Shown here: one piece after another, positions 25,989 to 36,360 of the stretch
Position numbering within the stretch: position 1 is the stretch's first letter
Layout: each line of letters opens with the position of its first letter
Translations under genes and position numbers: made by a program
Assembly: GCA_035275405.1 (NCBI GenBank)
Contig: DATEMU010000003.1
Location: forward strand, 558,001-622,000
Source: Phycisphaerae bacterium
GTDB taxonomy: Bacteria > Planctomycetota > Phycisphaerae > UBA1845 > UTPLA1
Direction of reading: 5' to 3'
Length of the DNA: 64,000 nucleotides
Notes under the pieces: model-generated
Databases searched by the model: none
What the model was told of the DNA's origin: nothing
What the model saw: the letters and a program-made list of their open reading frames with translations, nothing else

Positions 25989-26735
25989 CTACATGTACAT
26001 CCCGCCGTTGACCCCGAGGATTTCCCCCGTAATGAACGAGGCCTCAGGCGACGCGAGAAACACGACGGCGGCGGCGACTTCTTCCGGCTTGCCCAGGCGG
26101 CCCATGGGCGTCATCGCCTTGACCACGTCCAGCGAGGCGGCGGGGACTTCGGCGGTCATGTCCGTCTCGATGAAGCCGGGGGCGACGGCGTTGACCGTGA
26201 CGCCCTTCTTGGCGAATTCGCGGGCGAGGGTTTTTGTGAGGGCGATGAGACCGCCCTTGGCGGCGGCGTAGTTGGCCTGACCGAAGTTGCCCATCTGACC
26301 GACGATGCTGGTGATGTTGATGATTCGTCCCCAGCCGGCATCGATCATGGGCTTGACGAGGCGGTGGATGATCATGGCCGGGCCGGTCAGGTTGACGTTC
26401 AGGACTTCGTGCCACATGGGGCGGTCCATCTTGACGAAGGATTTGTCACGGGTGATGCCGGCGTTGTTGACGACGATGTTGATCGCCTTGAAGTCCTTTT
26501 TGAGTTGGGCGACGAGGGCGTCGTCATCCTCCGGCAGAGAGACGTCGGTCTTGTAGACGATCGCCTTACGGCCCAGCTTGTGAATCTGCGACGCGACTTC
26601 CTCGGCCGGTTTTCGTTGGGCGACATAGGTCAAGGCGACGTCCGAACCCGCCTCTGCCAGGGCGATGGCGATTGCCCGGCCGATCCCCCGCGATGCCCCG
26701 GTCACCAGACTGACTTTTCCCTCTAGACTTCCCAT
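25989..26735 (-). CDS. SDR-family 3-oxoacyl-ACP/acetoacetyl-CoA reductase (FabG/PhaB type)
   Basis: 248 residues. The Rossmann motif is TGASRGIGRAIA, followed by NNAGITRD and the catalytic Ser-Tyr-Lys set in SIVGQMGNFGQANYAAAKGG. The end, ITGEILGVNGGMYM, is more like PhaB acetoacetyl-CoA reductase than classical FabG (GMYM versus GGMYM endings vary). It uses NADPH to reduce 3-ketoacyl substrates, in fatty acid or polyhydroxybutyrate synthesis. No phaC or fab genes are adjacent, so the pathway is open. Confidence 0.93.
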   Translation of the reverse strand: MGSLEGKVSLVTGASRGIGRAIAIALAEAGSDVALTYVAQRKPAEEVASQIHKLGRKAIVYKTDVSLPEDDDALVAQLKKDFKAINIVVNNAGITRDKSFVKMDRPMWHEVLNVNLTGPAMIIHRLVKPMIDAGWGRIINITSIVGQMGNFGQANYAAAKGGLIALTKTLAREFAKKGVTVNAVAPGFIETDMTAEVPAASLDVVKAMTPMGRLGKPEEVAAAVVFLASPEASFITGEILGVNGGMYM

Positions 26736-26907
26736 GATGATTCCTCCGATTCGGCGGCGGACGCCGACAACCCCGAAGCGGGGTAAGACGACGCCATTGT
26801 AGCCCTTTGTGAGGGGGCAAGTCTATGGAGACTCCGAGATGACGTTGATAGCCGCGGCGCGTTATGCTGTGGCTTGTGACAACCCTTCCTTGTTTTAGGA
26901 GATGGCG

Positions 26908-28617
26908 ATGTTCCTCTTGCGGACGACCCTCTGGGCGGCGGCGATTATGAGTATTTCTTCGTCACTATCGATGGCCGATGGGCCCAGTTCCCCGGCCGGT
27001 AGCGCGGCGGAGCGCGAATTCCGCTCCCTGCACGATGCTTATCTGGAGAAGTTCAAGCCACTGTTCGTGCGCTCCGCGAAGGCGTGGTGGGTGGCGAACA
27101 CGACCGGGTCGGATGAGGCGTATGCGGAGAAGAAGAAGGCCGAGGCGGCGCTGGTCGATTTGCACAGCGACAAGGCGACGTTTGCGAAGCTCAAGAGCCT
27201 GCGCGACGGCGGGCAGGTGACTGATCCGGTGCAGAAGCGGCTCCTGGAGGTGATGTACCTCACGTTCCTGCCCGGCCAGGCGGATCCCGCGCTTCAGAAA
27301 AAAATCGTGGAGATCGAAAATGACGTCGAACAGATCTTCAACACGCATCGCAGTAGGGTCGGCGGCAAAGAACTGAGCGAGAACGATGTCCGCCAGATTG
27401 TCTCGGATACCAAGGATTCCGCGCAGGCCCGAGAGGCCTGGGAGGGCTACATGGCCGTCGGTCAGAAGATCGAGGGCAAGTTGAAGGAGGTTGTCCGGCT
27501 GCGGAATCAACTGGCGACGTCGCTGGGGTTCAAGAATTTTTACGTGATGAAGCTGGAGTTGGACGAGATCGGCGATGACCAGCTTATTCGGGTGTTTGAT
27601 GAGCTCGATTCGTTGACGGCGGGACCGTTCGCGCAGCTCAAGGGCGAGATTGACAAGGTTCGTGCCGCAAAGTTCGGCATCGACGTGAAGGATTTGCGAC
27701 CGTGGCATTTTGGCGACCTGTTTTTCCAGGAAGCCCCGGCCATGCAGGCGCTCGATTTGGATGAAGTGTTTAAGGACCAGGACCTACTGGCCCTGACGCG
27801 GGATTATTACGAGAGCATGGGGCTGGAGGTGGACGACATCATCGCCCGCAGCGACCTGTACGAGAAGCCCGGCAAGAGCCCGCACGCCTTCAGCACGGAC
27901 CTGGACCGCGAGGGGGATGTGAGGACGCTGTGCAACCTCAAGAAGAATGCCTACTGGATGGACACGCTGCTGCACGAACTGGGCCACGCGGTCTATGACA
28001 AGTACATCGACAAGGACGTGCCGTTTGTTCTGCACGAGGCGTCACACAGCATCACGACTGAGGGGTTCGCGATGATGATCGGGGCGATGTGCAAGAACGA
28101 GGACTGGCTGGAGAAGTGCCGCAAGCTGCCGCCGGAGAAGGCGGTGGAAGTGGTCGCGGCGGCGCGGCGGGAACTCCGCGCGGAGAAGCTGATCTTCAGC
28201 CGCTGGACGCAGGTGATGGTGCGCTTCGAGCGCGGGATGTACGACAACCCGCAACAGGACCTGGGCAAGCTCTGGTGGGACCTCAAGAAAAAGTACCAAC
28301 TGCTCAACCCGCCGGAGACGACGAGCCGGCCGGACTACGCCGCAAAGATTCACATCGTGACGGCACCGGTTTATTACCATAGCTACATGATGGGCGATCT
28401 TTTCGCGTGCCAGGTGCACAACGAGATCGCGGCGGAGGTGCTCGGCGTGAGCGATCCGACGACGACGAGTTTCTACGGCAAGAAGGAGGCGGGGGACTAC
28501 CTGCGCAAACACATCTTCGGCCCGGGGAACCTGTATTCGTGGAACGACCTGACGAAGCGGGCGACGGGGGAGCCTCTGACGGCGAAGTTCTTTGCAAAGC
28601 AGTATGTGAATCGGTAG
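26908..28617 (+). CDS. Exported M2/M3-like zinc metallopeptidase
   Basis: 569 residues. ATG 26908 is chosen over ATG 26902 because the AGGAGA site lies 5-7 bases before it and only one base before the other. A signal peptide (MFLLRTTLWAAAIMSISSSLSMA) precedes a mainly helical protein. The zinc motif HELGH is at about residue 356, followed by HEASHSITTEGFAM with the probable third ligand Glu. The REAWEGYMAVG segment and overall layout resemble peptidyl-dipeptidases (ACE-like M2) and M3 oligopeptidases. It probably trims small peptides in the periplasm. Confidence 0.85.
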   Translation: MFLLRTTLWAAAIMSISSSLSMADGPSSPAGSAAEREFRSLHDAYLEKFKPLFVRSAKAWWVANTTGSDEAYAEKKKAEAALVDLHSDKATFAKLKSLRDGGQVTDPVQKRLLEVMYLTFLPGQADPALQKKIVEIENDVEQIFNTHRSRVGGKELSENDVRQIVSDTKDSAQAREAWEGYMAVGQKIEGKLKEVVRLRNQLATSLGFKNFYVMKLELDEIGDDQLIRVFDELDSLTAGPFAQLKGEIDKVRAAKFGIDVKDLRPWHFGDLFFQEAPAMQALDLDEVFKDQDLLALTRDYYESMGLEVDDIIARSDLYEKPGKSPHAFSTDLDREGDVRTLCNLKKNAYWMDTLLHELGHAVYDKYIDKDVPFVLHEASHSITTEGFAMMIGAMCKNEDWLEKCRKLPPEKAVEVVAAARRELRAEKLIFSRWTQVMVRFERGMYDNPQQDLGKLWWDLKKKYQLLNPPETTSRPDYAAKIHIVTAPVYYHSYMMGDLFACQVHNEIAAEVLGVSDPTTTSFYGKKEAGDYLRKHIFGPGNLYSWNDLTKRATGEPLTAKFFAKQYVNR

Positions 28618-28636
28618 GCGGTATCGCGGACTCAGT

Positions 28637-30709
28637 TCACTTCCCGAGAATCTCATCCGCCAAGGCACCGGCGTCGTACACCTTTCGCAACGCCTCGATG
28701 ATCGCCTGGCTGTGGACGCCCACGGCGCGGCCGAGTTCGTCGCTGAACTGGAAGTCCCAGATCAGGCCGTGGATGTTGCCGTCGAAGACGATGCCGACCA
28801 CTTCCGCCTTGCGGTTGAAGATCGGGCTGCCGGAGTTGCCGCCGATGATGTCGTTCGTCGTGACGAAGTTGAACGGTACGGACAGGTCGAGCTTGTCCTT
28901 GCGCTCCTCCCAACGCTTGGGCAGGTGATAAGGGTCGGTGTTCTCGTGCTTGGCGGCCAGGTCGTAGAGACCGGCGTAGGACGTCATCGGCGGAATCTTG
29001 CGGCCCGCCTCTTCGTATCCCTTGACCGTTCCGATGGCGAGGCGGAGGGTGAAGGTTGCATCGGGATAGACGGTCTGGCCGTACTTCTCGAAGCGCGCTT
29101 TGGCAAGTTCGGCGTAGGCGTCCTTCTCGATGCTCTCGAATTCGTCCTCGTAGCGTTTGCGGATCTTGCGGGCGGGCGGGTCGAGTTCCGCGGCGTAGCG
29201 GATCATGGCATCCTTGCTCTCGGCGATCGCCGCCGAGCCGCCTTCGTAGAGCTTTTTGCGAACAGCCACGTCGAGCAGTTTCGTTCCGCCGACGAGTTCC
29301 GCCGCGAGAGCCGCCGCGCTCTTGCCGCCGAAGGCCGCCTGAACGTATGGATGATCGCCGCCCAGCGCGCGGCCCAGGCGGATGAGGCTGTCCTCCAGCT
29401 TGTACTGGTCGAGTTCGGGGTAGATCGGCGCGGCGGAAAAAAGATCGCCCTCCAGCGACGGGAGGTTGGCGTCTCGATACTCCTCCAACCGCTCGCCGTC
29501 AGGCTTGGCCTTTTCCTCGGCGGCGCGGACCAGTTTCGAGGCGATGGAAAAGAGCCGGCACAAGCCCGCCCGGCGGTTCTCGATGAGGAAATATTCCGCG
29601 TAGAACGAGCGCACGTTGTTGAGCGCTGCTGAGAGCTTGTCAAACGCCTCGCCGTACTCCTTCGCCCGCGCCGCGTCCTCGTCGATAAACGCTCGCAACT
29701 CCTTCTCCGCCCGCTCCTTGAGGTCCATCAGCTTCGCATCGAGCAGACCGGCCAAGATGCCGCCGTAGGCCTTGCGGCCGTTTTGGATGCCGAACAGATC
29801 ATCCTTGGCGATCCGCTTTTGCTCGGCGCTGCGTTGGGAAAAGAGCATCAGCGCGACCTCGCGCTGGTTGTACGCGTTGAGGATGAGCGGGATGTGCACG
29901 TCGCGCAGGAAGCGGAGGTGATCGACGGTGTAGAGCCGCTGGGTCCGACCGGGGTGGCCGGAGATGAACGTCAGTTCGCCGTCCTTGGGGCCGGTCGCGC
30001 TCCACTTGAGATAGTCCGGCGTTTTGGCGGGCTTGCCGTCCTCGTACGCACGGAGGAAAGAGACATCGAGGTTGAAGCGCGGGTACTCAAAATTCTCCGG
30101 GTCGCCGCCAAAAAAGGCGATCTCCGACTCCGGCGCGAAGACCAGCCGCACGTCGGTGTAGCGTTTGTAGAGGTAGAGGTCGTACCGGGCGCCGTTGTAC
30201 AGTTCGACAACTTGAGGTTGCAGGCCCGTCCGCTCCTTGGCCTCCTTTTCGATTTCGGCCTTGGCCTTCTTGCGCGCGGCCAGCGCGTCGGCGGGGGACA
30301 TCTTCTCCGTCCCGGCATTTACTCGGTCGGTGACCGGCTCGATCTCCATGAGTACGTCGAGTTCGAGGTGCGGGCACTTGAGTTCCTTGTCGCGGGTCGG
30401 GGCGTAGAAGCCGTCCTTGATGTAGTCGTGCTTCTCGTCGGAAAGATCGGCGATCACGTCGGAGGCGACGTGGTGGTTGGTCATGAGCAGGCCGTCGGGC
30501 GAGACGAAGGAGGCCGACCCGCCCTCGCCGACGCGGACGCTGGCCCGCTGGACGTGCTTGAGCCAGGCCTCGTCGGGCGTGAAGCCGTACTTTTTCTGAA
30601 GCGTTTGTGTCGGCAGGTGATTGAGCGGCCACATGCCTTCGTCGGCGTGGGCAAGCGTATTGGTGAGCAACATGACGATCCCCGAAAGTACGATGGTGGA
30701 CTGGCGCAT
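28637..30709 (-). CDS. S46-family serine dipeptidyl peptidase (DPP7/DPP11 type)
   Basis: 690 residues with a signal peptide (MRQSTIVLSGIVMLLTNTLAHA). The family starts with EGMWPLNHLP; the catalytic His lies in SPDGLLMTNHHVA at residue 80 and the catalytic Ser in GGNSGSPIFN near residue 640. The length equals that of known DPP7/DPP11. Such enzymes remove dipeptides from the N-terminus of periplasmic oligopeptides. The gene is convergent with the metallopeptidase, 19 bases apart, so two exported peptidases meet here. Substrate preference (acidic or hydrophobic P1) cannot be judged. Confidence 0.93.
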   Translation of the reverse strand: MRQSTIVLSGIVMLLTNTLAHADEGMWPLNHLPTQTLQKKYGFTPDEAWLKHVQRASVRVGEGGSASFVSPDGLLMTNHHVASDVIADLSDEKHDYIKDGFYAPTRDKELKCPHLELDVLMEIEPVTDRVNAGTEKMSPADALAARKKAKAEIEKEAKERTGLQPQVVELYNGARYDLYLYKRYTDVRLVFAPESEIAFFGGDPENFEYPRFNLDVSFLRAYEDGKPAKTPDYLKWSATGPKDGELTFISGHPGRTQRLYTVDHLRFLRDVHIPLILNAYNQREVALMLFSQRSAEQKRIAKDDLFGIQNGRKAYGGILAGLLDAKLMDLKERAEKELRAFIDEDAARAKEYGEAFDKLSAALNNVRSFYAEYFLIENRRAGLCRLFSIASKLVRAAEEKAKPDGERLEEYRDANLPSLEGDLFSAAPIYPELDQYKLEDSLIRLGRALGGDHPYVQAAFGGKSAAALAAELVGGTKLLDVAVRKKLYEGGSAAIAESKDAMIRYAAELDPPARKIRKRYEDEFESIEKDAYAELAKARFEKYGQTVYPDATFTLRLAIGTVKGYEEAGRKIPPMTSYAGLYDLAAKHENTDPYHLPKRWEERKDKLDLSVPFNFVTTNDIIGGNSGSPIFNRKAEVVGIVFDGNIHGLIWDFQFSDELGRAVGVHSQAIIEALRKVYDAGALADEILGK

Positions 30710-30822
30710 CTTTCAACTCCTTGCGGGCCAAGCGTGAAAGAGGCGATTGTAACGGGGAATGCGACGCCGTGTCACGGGCCGGGCGATGATCGAGGACGAA
30801 ACCTGTCTGGCGCAGCACGCCA

Positions 30823-32016
30823 TCAGGGCAGCGACTGCGCCTCGACGGAATAGACCGCCGGCAAGTCGCGGGCGATCGCCGTCCAACTGTCGCCGTTATC
30901 CGCCGACGCATAGACCTGACCGCCCGTCGTGCCGAAGTAGATGCCGCAGGGGTCGAGCGTGTCGACGCTCATTGCCCCGCGCAGGACGTTGACGTAGCAA
31001 TCGCTTTGGGGCAGACCCTTGGTCAGCGCCTCCCACTCGTTGCCGCCCGCGCGGCTGCGGTAGACGCGGAGCTTGCCGTCGGGAGGGTAATGCAGGGAAT
31101 CGCTCAGGATCGGGACCACGTAGATGGTGTTGGGTTCGTTGGCATTGACGACGATGGGGAAGCCGAAGTCGCTCGGCAGATTGCCGCTCACCTTTTGCCA
31201 GTGGTCCCCGGCATCGTCGCTCCGGCAGACGTGCCAGTGGAGCTGCATGAAGAGCGTATTTGGCTTTGACGGGTGCATCGCGATGCGGTGGACGCAGAAG
31301 CCGACTTCCGGGGGCGGGTCCTGTTCGGGGAGATATTTCGACGTCAGCCCGCGGTTCTTCGGCGACCAGGTCTTGCCGCCGTCGTCGGAGCGGAACACGC
31401 CCGCGGCGGAAATGGCGGTGTGGATTCGGTCGGGGTTCTTCGGGTCAAGGACAATCGTGTGCAGGCCCATGCCGCCCGCGCCCGGCTGCCACTTCGGCCC
31501 GGATTCGTGACCGCGCAGGCCGGCGAGTTCGTGCCAGGTTTTGCCGCCGTCGGTTGTGCGGAAAATGGCCGCGTCCTCGACGCCGGCGTAGACGGTGTCG
31601 GGATCGTTCAGCGAGGGTTCGAGGTGCCACACGCGCTTGAATTCCCAGGGGTGCTGCGTGCCGTCGTAAAACTGGTGCGTGGTGAGTGGCTTACCGTTTG
31701 GCGGCGCGGTGTCGTACACGAACTTGTTGCTTTCGCCCTTGGGCATCCCGTCGGGTGTGGTGGTCGGCTCGCCGGGCGGCGTCCCGGGTTGCACCCAGGT
31801 TTTTCCACCATCATTGGAACGTTGAATGATCTGGCCGAACCAGCCGCTGGTCTGCGAGACGTAAATGCGGTTGGGATCGGCGGGCGAGCCCTTGGCGTGA
31901 TAAATCTCCCAGCCCGCGAAATGCGGCTCGCTGATGTCCCATTTTTTTCGGGTGGCGTCCGACGTTAGAACGAACGCGCCTTTTTTCGTGCCGACGAGTA
32001 CGCGTATCCGGCTCAT
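30823..32016 (-). CDS. Asp-box (BNR) beta-propeller protein
   Basis: 397 residues from ATG 32016 ([15 protein letters not shown]); the longer frame to 32106 crosses the DoxX gene end and was trimmed. Asp-box motifs recur: [34 protein letters not shown] and SADNGDSW. Five or more indicate a propeller like sialidase or sortilin/VPS10 domains. No signal peptide is visible, so it may be cytoplasmic. Sialidase catalytic residues are not evident, so glycosidase activity is not claimed. Confidence 0.85.
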   Translation of the reverse strand: MSRIRVLVGTKKGAFVLTSDATRKKWDISEPHFAGWEIYHAKGSPADPNRIYVSQTSGWFGQIIQRSNDGGKTWVQPGTPPGEPTTTPDGMPKGESNKFVYDTAPPNGKPLTTHQFYDGTQHPWEFKRVWHLEPSLNDPDTVYAGVEDAAIFRTTDGGKTWHELAGLRGHESGPKWQPGAGGMGLHTIVLDPKNPDRIHTAISAAGVFRSDDGGKTWSPKNRGLTSKYLPEQDPPPEVGFCVHRIAMHPSKPNTLFMQLHWHVCRSDDAGDHWQKVSGNLPSDFGFPIVVNANEPNTIYVVPILSDSLHYPPDGKLRVYRSRAGGNEWEALTKGLPQSDCYVNVLRGAMSVDTLDPCGIYFGTTGGQVYASADNGDSWTAIARDLPAVYSVEAQSLP

Positions 32017-32048
32017 GTTTCTGCTCCTTGGCTCAGCCGGAAGGTAGT

Positions 32049-32507
32049 TTACTCCAAGACTGCCATTGGTCGCCCGGTCTTGTCTGACTTTGGCAGCGGC
32101 AGGCACCGGCCGAGGCTGAACCAGCCGGGGCCGGCGAGGAGGATAGGCGCGAGGAGGCCGATGAGGGCGAGGTTGTATTCAAAACCGCCGGCGCTCAGGA
32201 AGAACCCCTTGGGACCATGGACCTGCACGATGGCCCCGATCATGATGACGATCAAGGACGCGGCCGAGAAGCGGCAGAGGAAACCGATGATCAGGCCCAG
32301 CCCGCCGAAGAACTCGCCGATCGTCACGAGATAGCCGATCGGGCCCATCATCTCGACCACCTTCGATAATCCCGGCCCGCCGAAGGCGCCGAAGAGCTTT
32401 TGCGCCCCATGCGCCGCAAAAATCACTCCCACAACGACGCGGAGGATAAGCAGCGAGGCATCCACGACCCGTCGATCTCGAACGGGATTCAACATGGGCT
32501 GATTCAC
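32049..32507 (-). CDS. DoxX-family membrane protein
   Basis: 152 residues with four transmembrane helices. Family features are [26 protein letters not shown] at the start, [26 protein letters not shown], and [19 protein letters not shown]. DoxX proteins are linked to redox or thiosulfate metabolism, but most family members are uncharacterised. It precedes the propeller gene on the same strand; the two frames are 32 bases apart. Confidence 0.92.
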   Translation of the reverse strand: MNQPMLNPVRDRRVVDASLLILRVVVGVIFAAHGAQKLFGAFGGPGLSKVVEMMGPIGYLVTIGEFFGGLGLIIGFLCRFSAASLIVIMIGAIVQVHGPKGFFLSAGGFEYNLALIGLLAPILLAGPGWFSLGRCLPLPKSDKTGRPMAVLE

Positions 32508-32677
32508 GCTTTCACCTTGGGCTTATGCTGTTCTATCTTGACCAGTTCGAGTGTGCCGTCCTTGTAGTATTTCTAAACCACGCCGTTTTTCAAGCGGCCA
32601 TCGGCCGCTCGCTTGCTTTTTTCCCCCTTCAAACGGGGTACTCCGATCTAAATATCTTGTAATGCTGCGGTGACTGC

Positions 32678-32974
32678 TCAATAGTCCGCGTAGATCTCCG
32701 CCCACCCATCCTCGCGCGGGTGGCGGATCAGGATGTGCGCGACCTGGCCGAGATCGCCCGTCTCGCCGTCGTGTGTGCGAAAATAGACCTCGGTTCCGGG
32801 TTGAATCGCATCCGCGATGCCCTCCGGAAGTTCGGCCAGAGTAATTCCCGCAAAGACACGGCCGCCATATTCGATCGTCAGGTTGGTCTCGTCGCGCCGC
32901 ACCGACGTGATGATGTGGCGGCGGTAACCTTCCGGCACCATTTCGTGCTCAGGCGATGCCATGCGCGCCATCAT
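32678..32974 (-). CDS. Small hypothetical protein, beta-rich
   Basis: 98 residues from ATG 32974; two further ATGs follow within five codons. The upstream extension to 33139 overlaps the kinase gene and is discarded. The protein is acidic with short strands (NLTIEYGGRVFAGITL, GTEVYFRTHDGETG) and a C-terminal HILIRHPREDGWAEIY. No family is recognised. It follows the kinase gene by 24 bases and is probably in the same transcript. Confidence 0.6.
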   Translation of the reverse strand: MMARMASPEHEMVPEGYRRHIITSVRRDETNLTIEYGGRVFAGITLAELPEGIADAIQPGTEVYFRTHDGETGDLGQVAHILIRHPREDGWAEIYADY

Positions 32975-32997
32975 AACCGATGGCCAGCGGCCACAAG

Positions 32998-35900
32998 TTA
33001 CTGGGCGGGGCGGTACCCCTCGGCCCAGCGCCGCCATGCGACTAATTGCTCCTCGCCTCCTTGGCACATCATTCCTAATCGCTGAAACTGCGTCTCGAAA
33101 TTTCCCGCGATGTGGCGCCCATAATAGGTCAAGTCCCAATCCCGAAGCGTCCCGTCCAGAGACGCGGAGATGAGCGTGCGCCCATCAGGTGAAAAGCGCA
33201 GTGCCATGACCGAGCCGGAATGTCCCGTCAACGTCGCCAGGAGTCGGCGCGTCGGGGTGTGCCAGAGGAGAATGTTCCCGCCGGCGTCGCCGCTGGCCAT
33301 CCATTCGCCGCTGCGGTTGATATCCACACAGTAAATCTCCTGTCGGTGTCCGGCGATCGTCTCCTCGACGCGGCCGCGCTCGGCGTCCCACATCTCCAAA
33401 GTGCGATTCGCCCCGGCGGCGATCAGCCATCGACCGTCGGACGAAAATCGCACGGCCCGGAGCGGGTTGTGGGTCGCCTGTCGCCAGATTTCGCATTCCC
33501 CGGTATCGAGCTTCCAGACCAGAAGCGCCCCGTTCCGGACGGCGGCGGCGAGTCGTCGGCCTGGCGGATCAAACGCCAACTGCGGCACGCGGTCGTTCGA
33601 ATCTCGAAACTCGCGCTCCGGGGCCCCGTCCGCGGCGCGCCAGATGCGAACCCCCCCGTCATCACACGCAGTGGCCAACCGCGCCCCATCCGGGCTGAAA
33701 CTGACGTAACTGACCAGGCCCGGATGCTCCAGTCGCATAGCGGGCCGCCCGGGATCGCTTCGCGACCATACGAAGACAGCGTTTCCATACGTGGCGGCGG
33801 CGATTCGCTCGCCATCAGGGGAAAAGGCAACGGCCGAAATGATCGCGGCATTGCCGAATGGAGCGGTGACTACATTCCACGAGTCCCGATCGATGTACTG
33901 GAGCGCTCCCATTCCGCCGCCGGCCGCGATGTGTCGGCCGTCGGGGCTGATATCCACGCCGTGCAACGACTCGCCGGCGATCCGCGCCACGCGAACGCCC
34001 GCGTCCGGTTCGACTTCCCAAAGGCGCAAATCATTGTCACCGCTGGTCCAGATACCCCGTCCGTCACCGGTGAAGGCGACGCTCCGCATGCGCCCCGCAT
34101 GGGCGACGATCCCGACCAGGCGCTTTCCCGATTGCGCGTCAAAGACACGCAGTTCGCCGCCCATGTCTCCCACCGCCAGCCGGCTGCCGTCGGGGCTGAA
34201 ACTGAGGATTCGATGGCTGCCGGGTCGCTCGGAGAGTTCAACGAAATCAGGCGGGTCCGCGGCCAGGTCCCAGATGCGTCCGGCCGTCTCCTCCCAGCCG
34301 TCTGCCAACCTGCGATCATCGGGCGCGAACAACAGGCCACCGATGACGCGCAGGTTCTCGCGCGCCGCCGCTGCCCCGAGCGCTGTGATCAGGCGCTGCC
34401 TCGATTCGATGTCCCAGACATACAATCCGCCGAGGCGATCGCGCGCGGCGAGCCGCCGATCGTCGTTCGAGATGGCGATCCCGAGAATGGCGGCGCCGTC
34501 GATCTCGAAACGGCCCGCTTCGCCGATCGGATCGGTATTCCAGACGAACGCCGCGCCGTCGTGAATCGCGGCAAACCGGCGTCCGCTTCGCGAAACGAAA
34601 AAGCCGCCCGACTCGAGAACGGAGGAACGCGGCAGCTCCACCAGGGGCTTTTGCAAATCGTTGCGTCGCCATACCGCGTAACAGGAGGTATCGTATTTAA
34701 AGATGTAGTCGCCGCGGGCATCCACCACTGGAAGCCCGAGAGGGCTGGGAAAGGCTACGTGATATCCGTCGAGTCGCTCGCCGCGCTCGTCGAGCCTTTG
34801 AATATTGCCGTCCACGTCCGCGGTCCAGATGGTTTTTCCATCGCCGGAGAGTGTGACGGAGCGCATCGCACCGGGGGCGGGGGTAATCGTGCGCCGACAG
34901 GGATTGCGGCGATAGACTTCCCACAGCGCCCAGTAAGCCTCCGGTGGTCCCGGCGGTTCATTGAGCCGCAACGATGAAGAATCCGACCCTTCGCGATGGG
35001 TGAGCAGCTCGCGCCACAGCAACCGCTCGGCCTGATCGATGTTTCCCAGCAGTCCGGCCATGCGCCCCTGCTCGATCTGATTGCGAGAGAGAAGTTCGGC
35101 CATTGACGCGGCGGAGCGGACGGCCTCGCGCTCCAATTGCGTCGATTGGCGGTAGAGCAGTGTCATCACGACGCTGGAGAACGCGAAGAGCATCATGAAC
35201 GCCGCCGCGAAGGCCACGCGTCGCCGATAGCGCCGCAGCGTCTTCCGCAGGACGTAAATCGCGCTGTCGCGCTTCGCTTCGATCGGCTCGCCGATCAGAT
35301 AACGCCGCAGGTCGCGGGCCAGATCCCCGGCGCTTTGATAGCGCCGTTCGCGCTCCTTGGAGAGGCACTTGAGAACGATCGTCTCGAGTTCGTCGTTGAT
35401 CGTCGCGCGACCGGCCGCCGCGGCGATCGCGCCGGGGTGGGGGGGCTCGCGATGGAGGATGTCATCCATCGACCGGCGCAGGTTGGTGCCCACGTCGAAC
35501 GGCAGCCGCCCCGTGAGCAATTGGTAAAGAATGGCTCCGAGCGAATACACGTCGGTCCGCAGATCAACTTTCGTGGACGCTCCTTCGACCTGCTCCGGCG
35601 ACGCCCAGGGAAGCGAACCGACGAATTGGCCCGTCTGCGTCATCATCGAATCCGCCTGCGCCTCGGCGGATTTCGCCAGTCCGAAGTCCAGAACAAACGG
35701 CTGCCCGGACTGATCGACGCGGATGTTGCTGGGCTTCAGGTCGCGGTGGATGATTCCGCGAAGATGCGCATCATGCACCGCGTCGCAAATCTTGCAGAAT
35801 AGCGCGATGAATTCACCCAGCGTCTGCCTCGGAGATGGTGAGTCGGCGCCTGTTGAATCCGCAATTTCGTCCAGAGCCCGGCCATCCACGTAGTTCATTA

Positions 35901-36357
35901 CGAAATAGTGAAAACCGGCGGCGGTCCCGGCATCGTGAACCGCCACGATGTGCGGATGGTTCAGCCGCCCCAGCGTTTCGATTTCGCGGTCGAAGCGGAC
36001 CCGGTCGGCCAGGGTCGCGAAGGGCCCCTGTTTCATGATCTTGATCGCGACATCCCGTTTCGTGGAGTGCTGAACCGCCTGATACACCACGCCCTGACCG
36101 CCGCGATGGATCTCGCGAACGATCGTGTAGCCGGGAATGTCCAGGCGATAATCCGGCTCGGGGACATTCGCGGGGAGCAATCTGCCCGCAACAGCAAAGT
36201 GACTGAGAAACTGATTGTCTTCGCGGATGCGCTCCAGCGAACCACGACAGGCCACACAGTTGTCGACGTGATTTCGGACGCTGGACGGTACGTCCCCGCC
36301 GATGGCAATTCCTTCAAGTTCGTCGGATGACGGACATGGCATTGGCGAGACCGACAT
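32998..36357 (-). CDS. Ser/Thr protein kinase with zinc finger and WD40 repeats
   Basis: 1119 residues. Residues 20-40 hold a zinc-binding His30-Cys34-Cys37 set typical of anti-sigma factors. The kinase domain (about 78-350) has RGGQGVVY, Lys106 in VAIKIMK, HRDLKPSN at 204-211 and DFGLAK at 224-229. A transmembrane helix lies near residue 380 (FAAAFMMLFAFSSVVMTLLY). The rest, from about 480, is a WD40 propeller region with many FSPDG turns, placed on the far side of the membrane. It follows the ECF sigma gene by three bases. Together they look like a sensor-kinase/sigma module in which the kinase may control its sigma partner. Confidence 0.94.
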   Translation of the reverse strand: MSVSPMPCPSSDELEGIAIGGDVPSSVRNHVDNCVACRGSLERIREDNQFLSHFAVAGRLLPANVPEPDYRLDIPGYTIVREIHRGGQGVVYQAVQHSTKRDVAIKIMKQGPFATLADRVRFDREIETLGRLNHPHIVAVHDAGTAAGFHYFVMNYVDGRALDEIADSTGADSPSPRQTLGEFIALFCKICDAVHDAHLRGIIHRDLKPSNIRVDQSGQPFVLDFGLAKSAEAQADSMMTQTGQFVGSLPWASPEQVEGASTKVDLRTDVYSLGAILYQLLTGRLPFDVGTNLRRSMDDILHREPPHPGAIAAAAGRATINDELETIVLKCLSKERERRYQSAGDLARDLRRYLIGEPIEAKRDSAIYVLRKTLRRYRRRVAFAAAFMMLFAFSSVVMTLLYRQSTQLEREAVRSAASMAELLSRNQIEQGRMAGLLGNIDQAERLLWRELLTHREGSDSSSLRLNEPPGPPEAYWALWEVYRRNPCRRTITPAPGAMRSVTLSGDGKTIWTADVDGNIQRLDERGERLDGYHVAFPSPLGLPVVDARGDYIFKYDTSCYAVWRRNDLQKPLVELPRSSVLESGGFFVSRSGRRFAAIHDGAAFVWNTDPIGEAGRFEIDGAAILGIAISNDDRRLAARDRLGGLYVWDIESRQRLITALGAAAARENLRVIGGLLFAPDDRRLADGWEETAGRIWDLAADPPDFVELSERPGSHRILSFSPDGSRLAVGDMGGELRVFDAQSGKRLVGIVAHAGRMRSVAFTGDGRGIWTSGDNDLRLWEVEPDAGVRVARIAGESLHGVDISPDGRHIAAGGGMGALQYIDRDSWNVVTAPFGNAAIISAVAFSPDGERIAAATYGNAVFVWSRSDPGRPAMRLEHPGLVSYVSFSPDGARLATACDDGGVRIWRAADGAPEREFRDSNDRVPQLAFDPPGRRLAAAVRNGALLVWKLDTGECEIWRQATHNPLRAVRFSSDGRWLIAAGANRTLEMWDAERGRVEETIAGHRQEIYCVDINRSGEWMASGDAGGNILLWHTPTRRLLATLTGHSGSVMALRFSPDGRTLISASLDGTLRDWDLTYYGRHIAGNFETQFQRLGMMCQGGEEQLVAWRRWAEGYRPAQ

Positions 36358-36360
36358 CTT

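Noticed and set aside
32593-32622. Hairpin AGCGGCC/GGCCGCT followed by T-rich sequence on the plus strand
   Set aside because: It looks like a plus-strand terminator, but genes on both sides are minus strand, so it would end nothing known. Kept only as a note.
33220-34977. 585-codon plus-strand frame inside the kinase gene
   Set aside because: Antisense to the WD40 part of the kinase; typical GC-rich shadow with no fold features.
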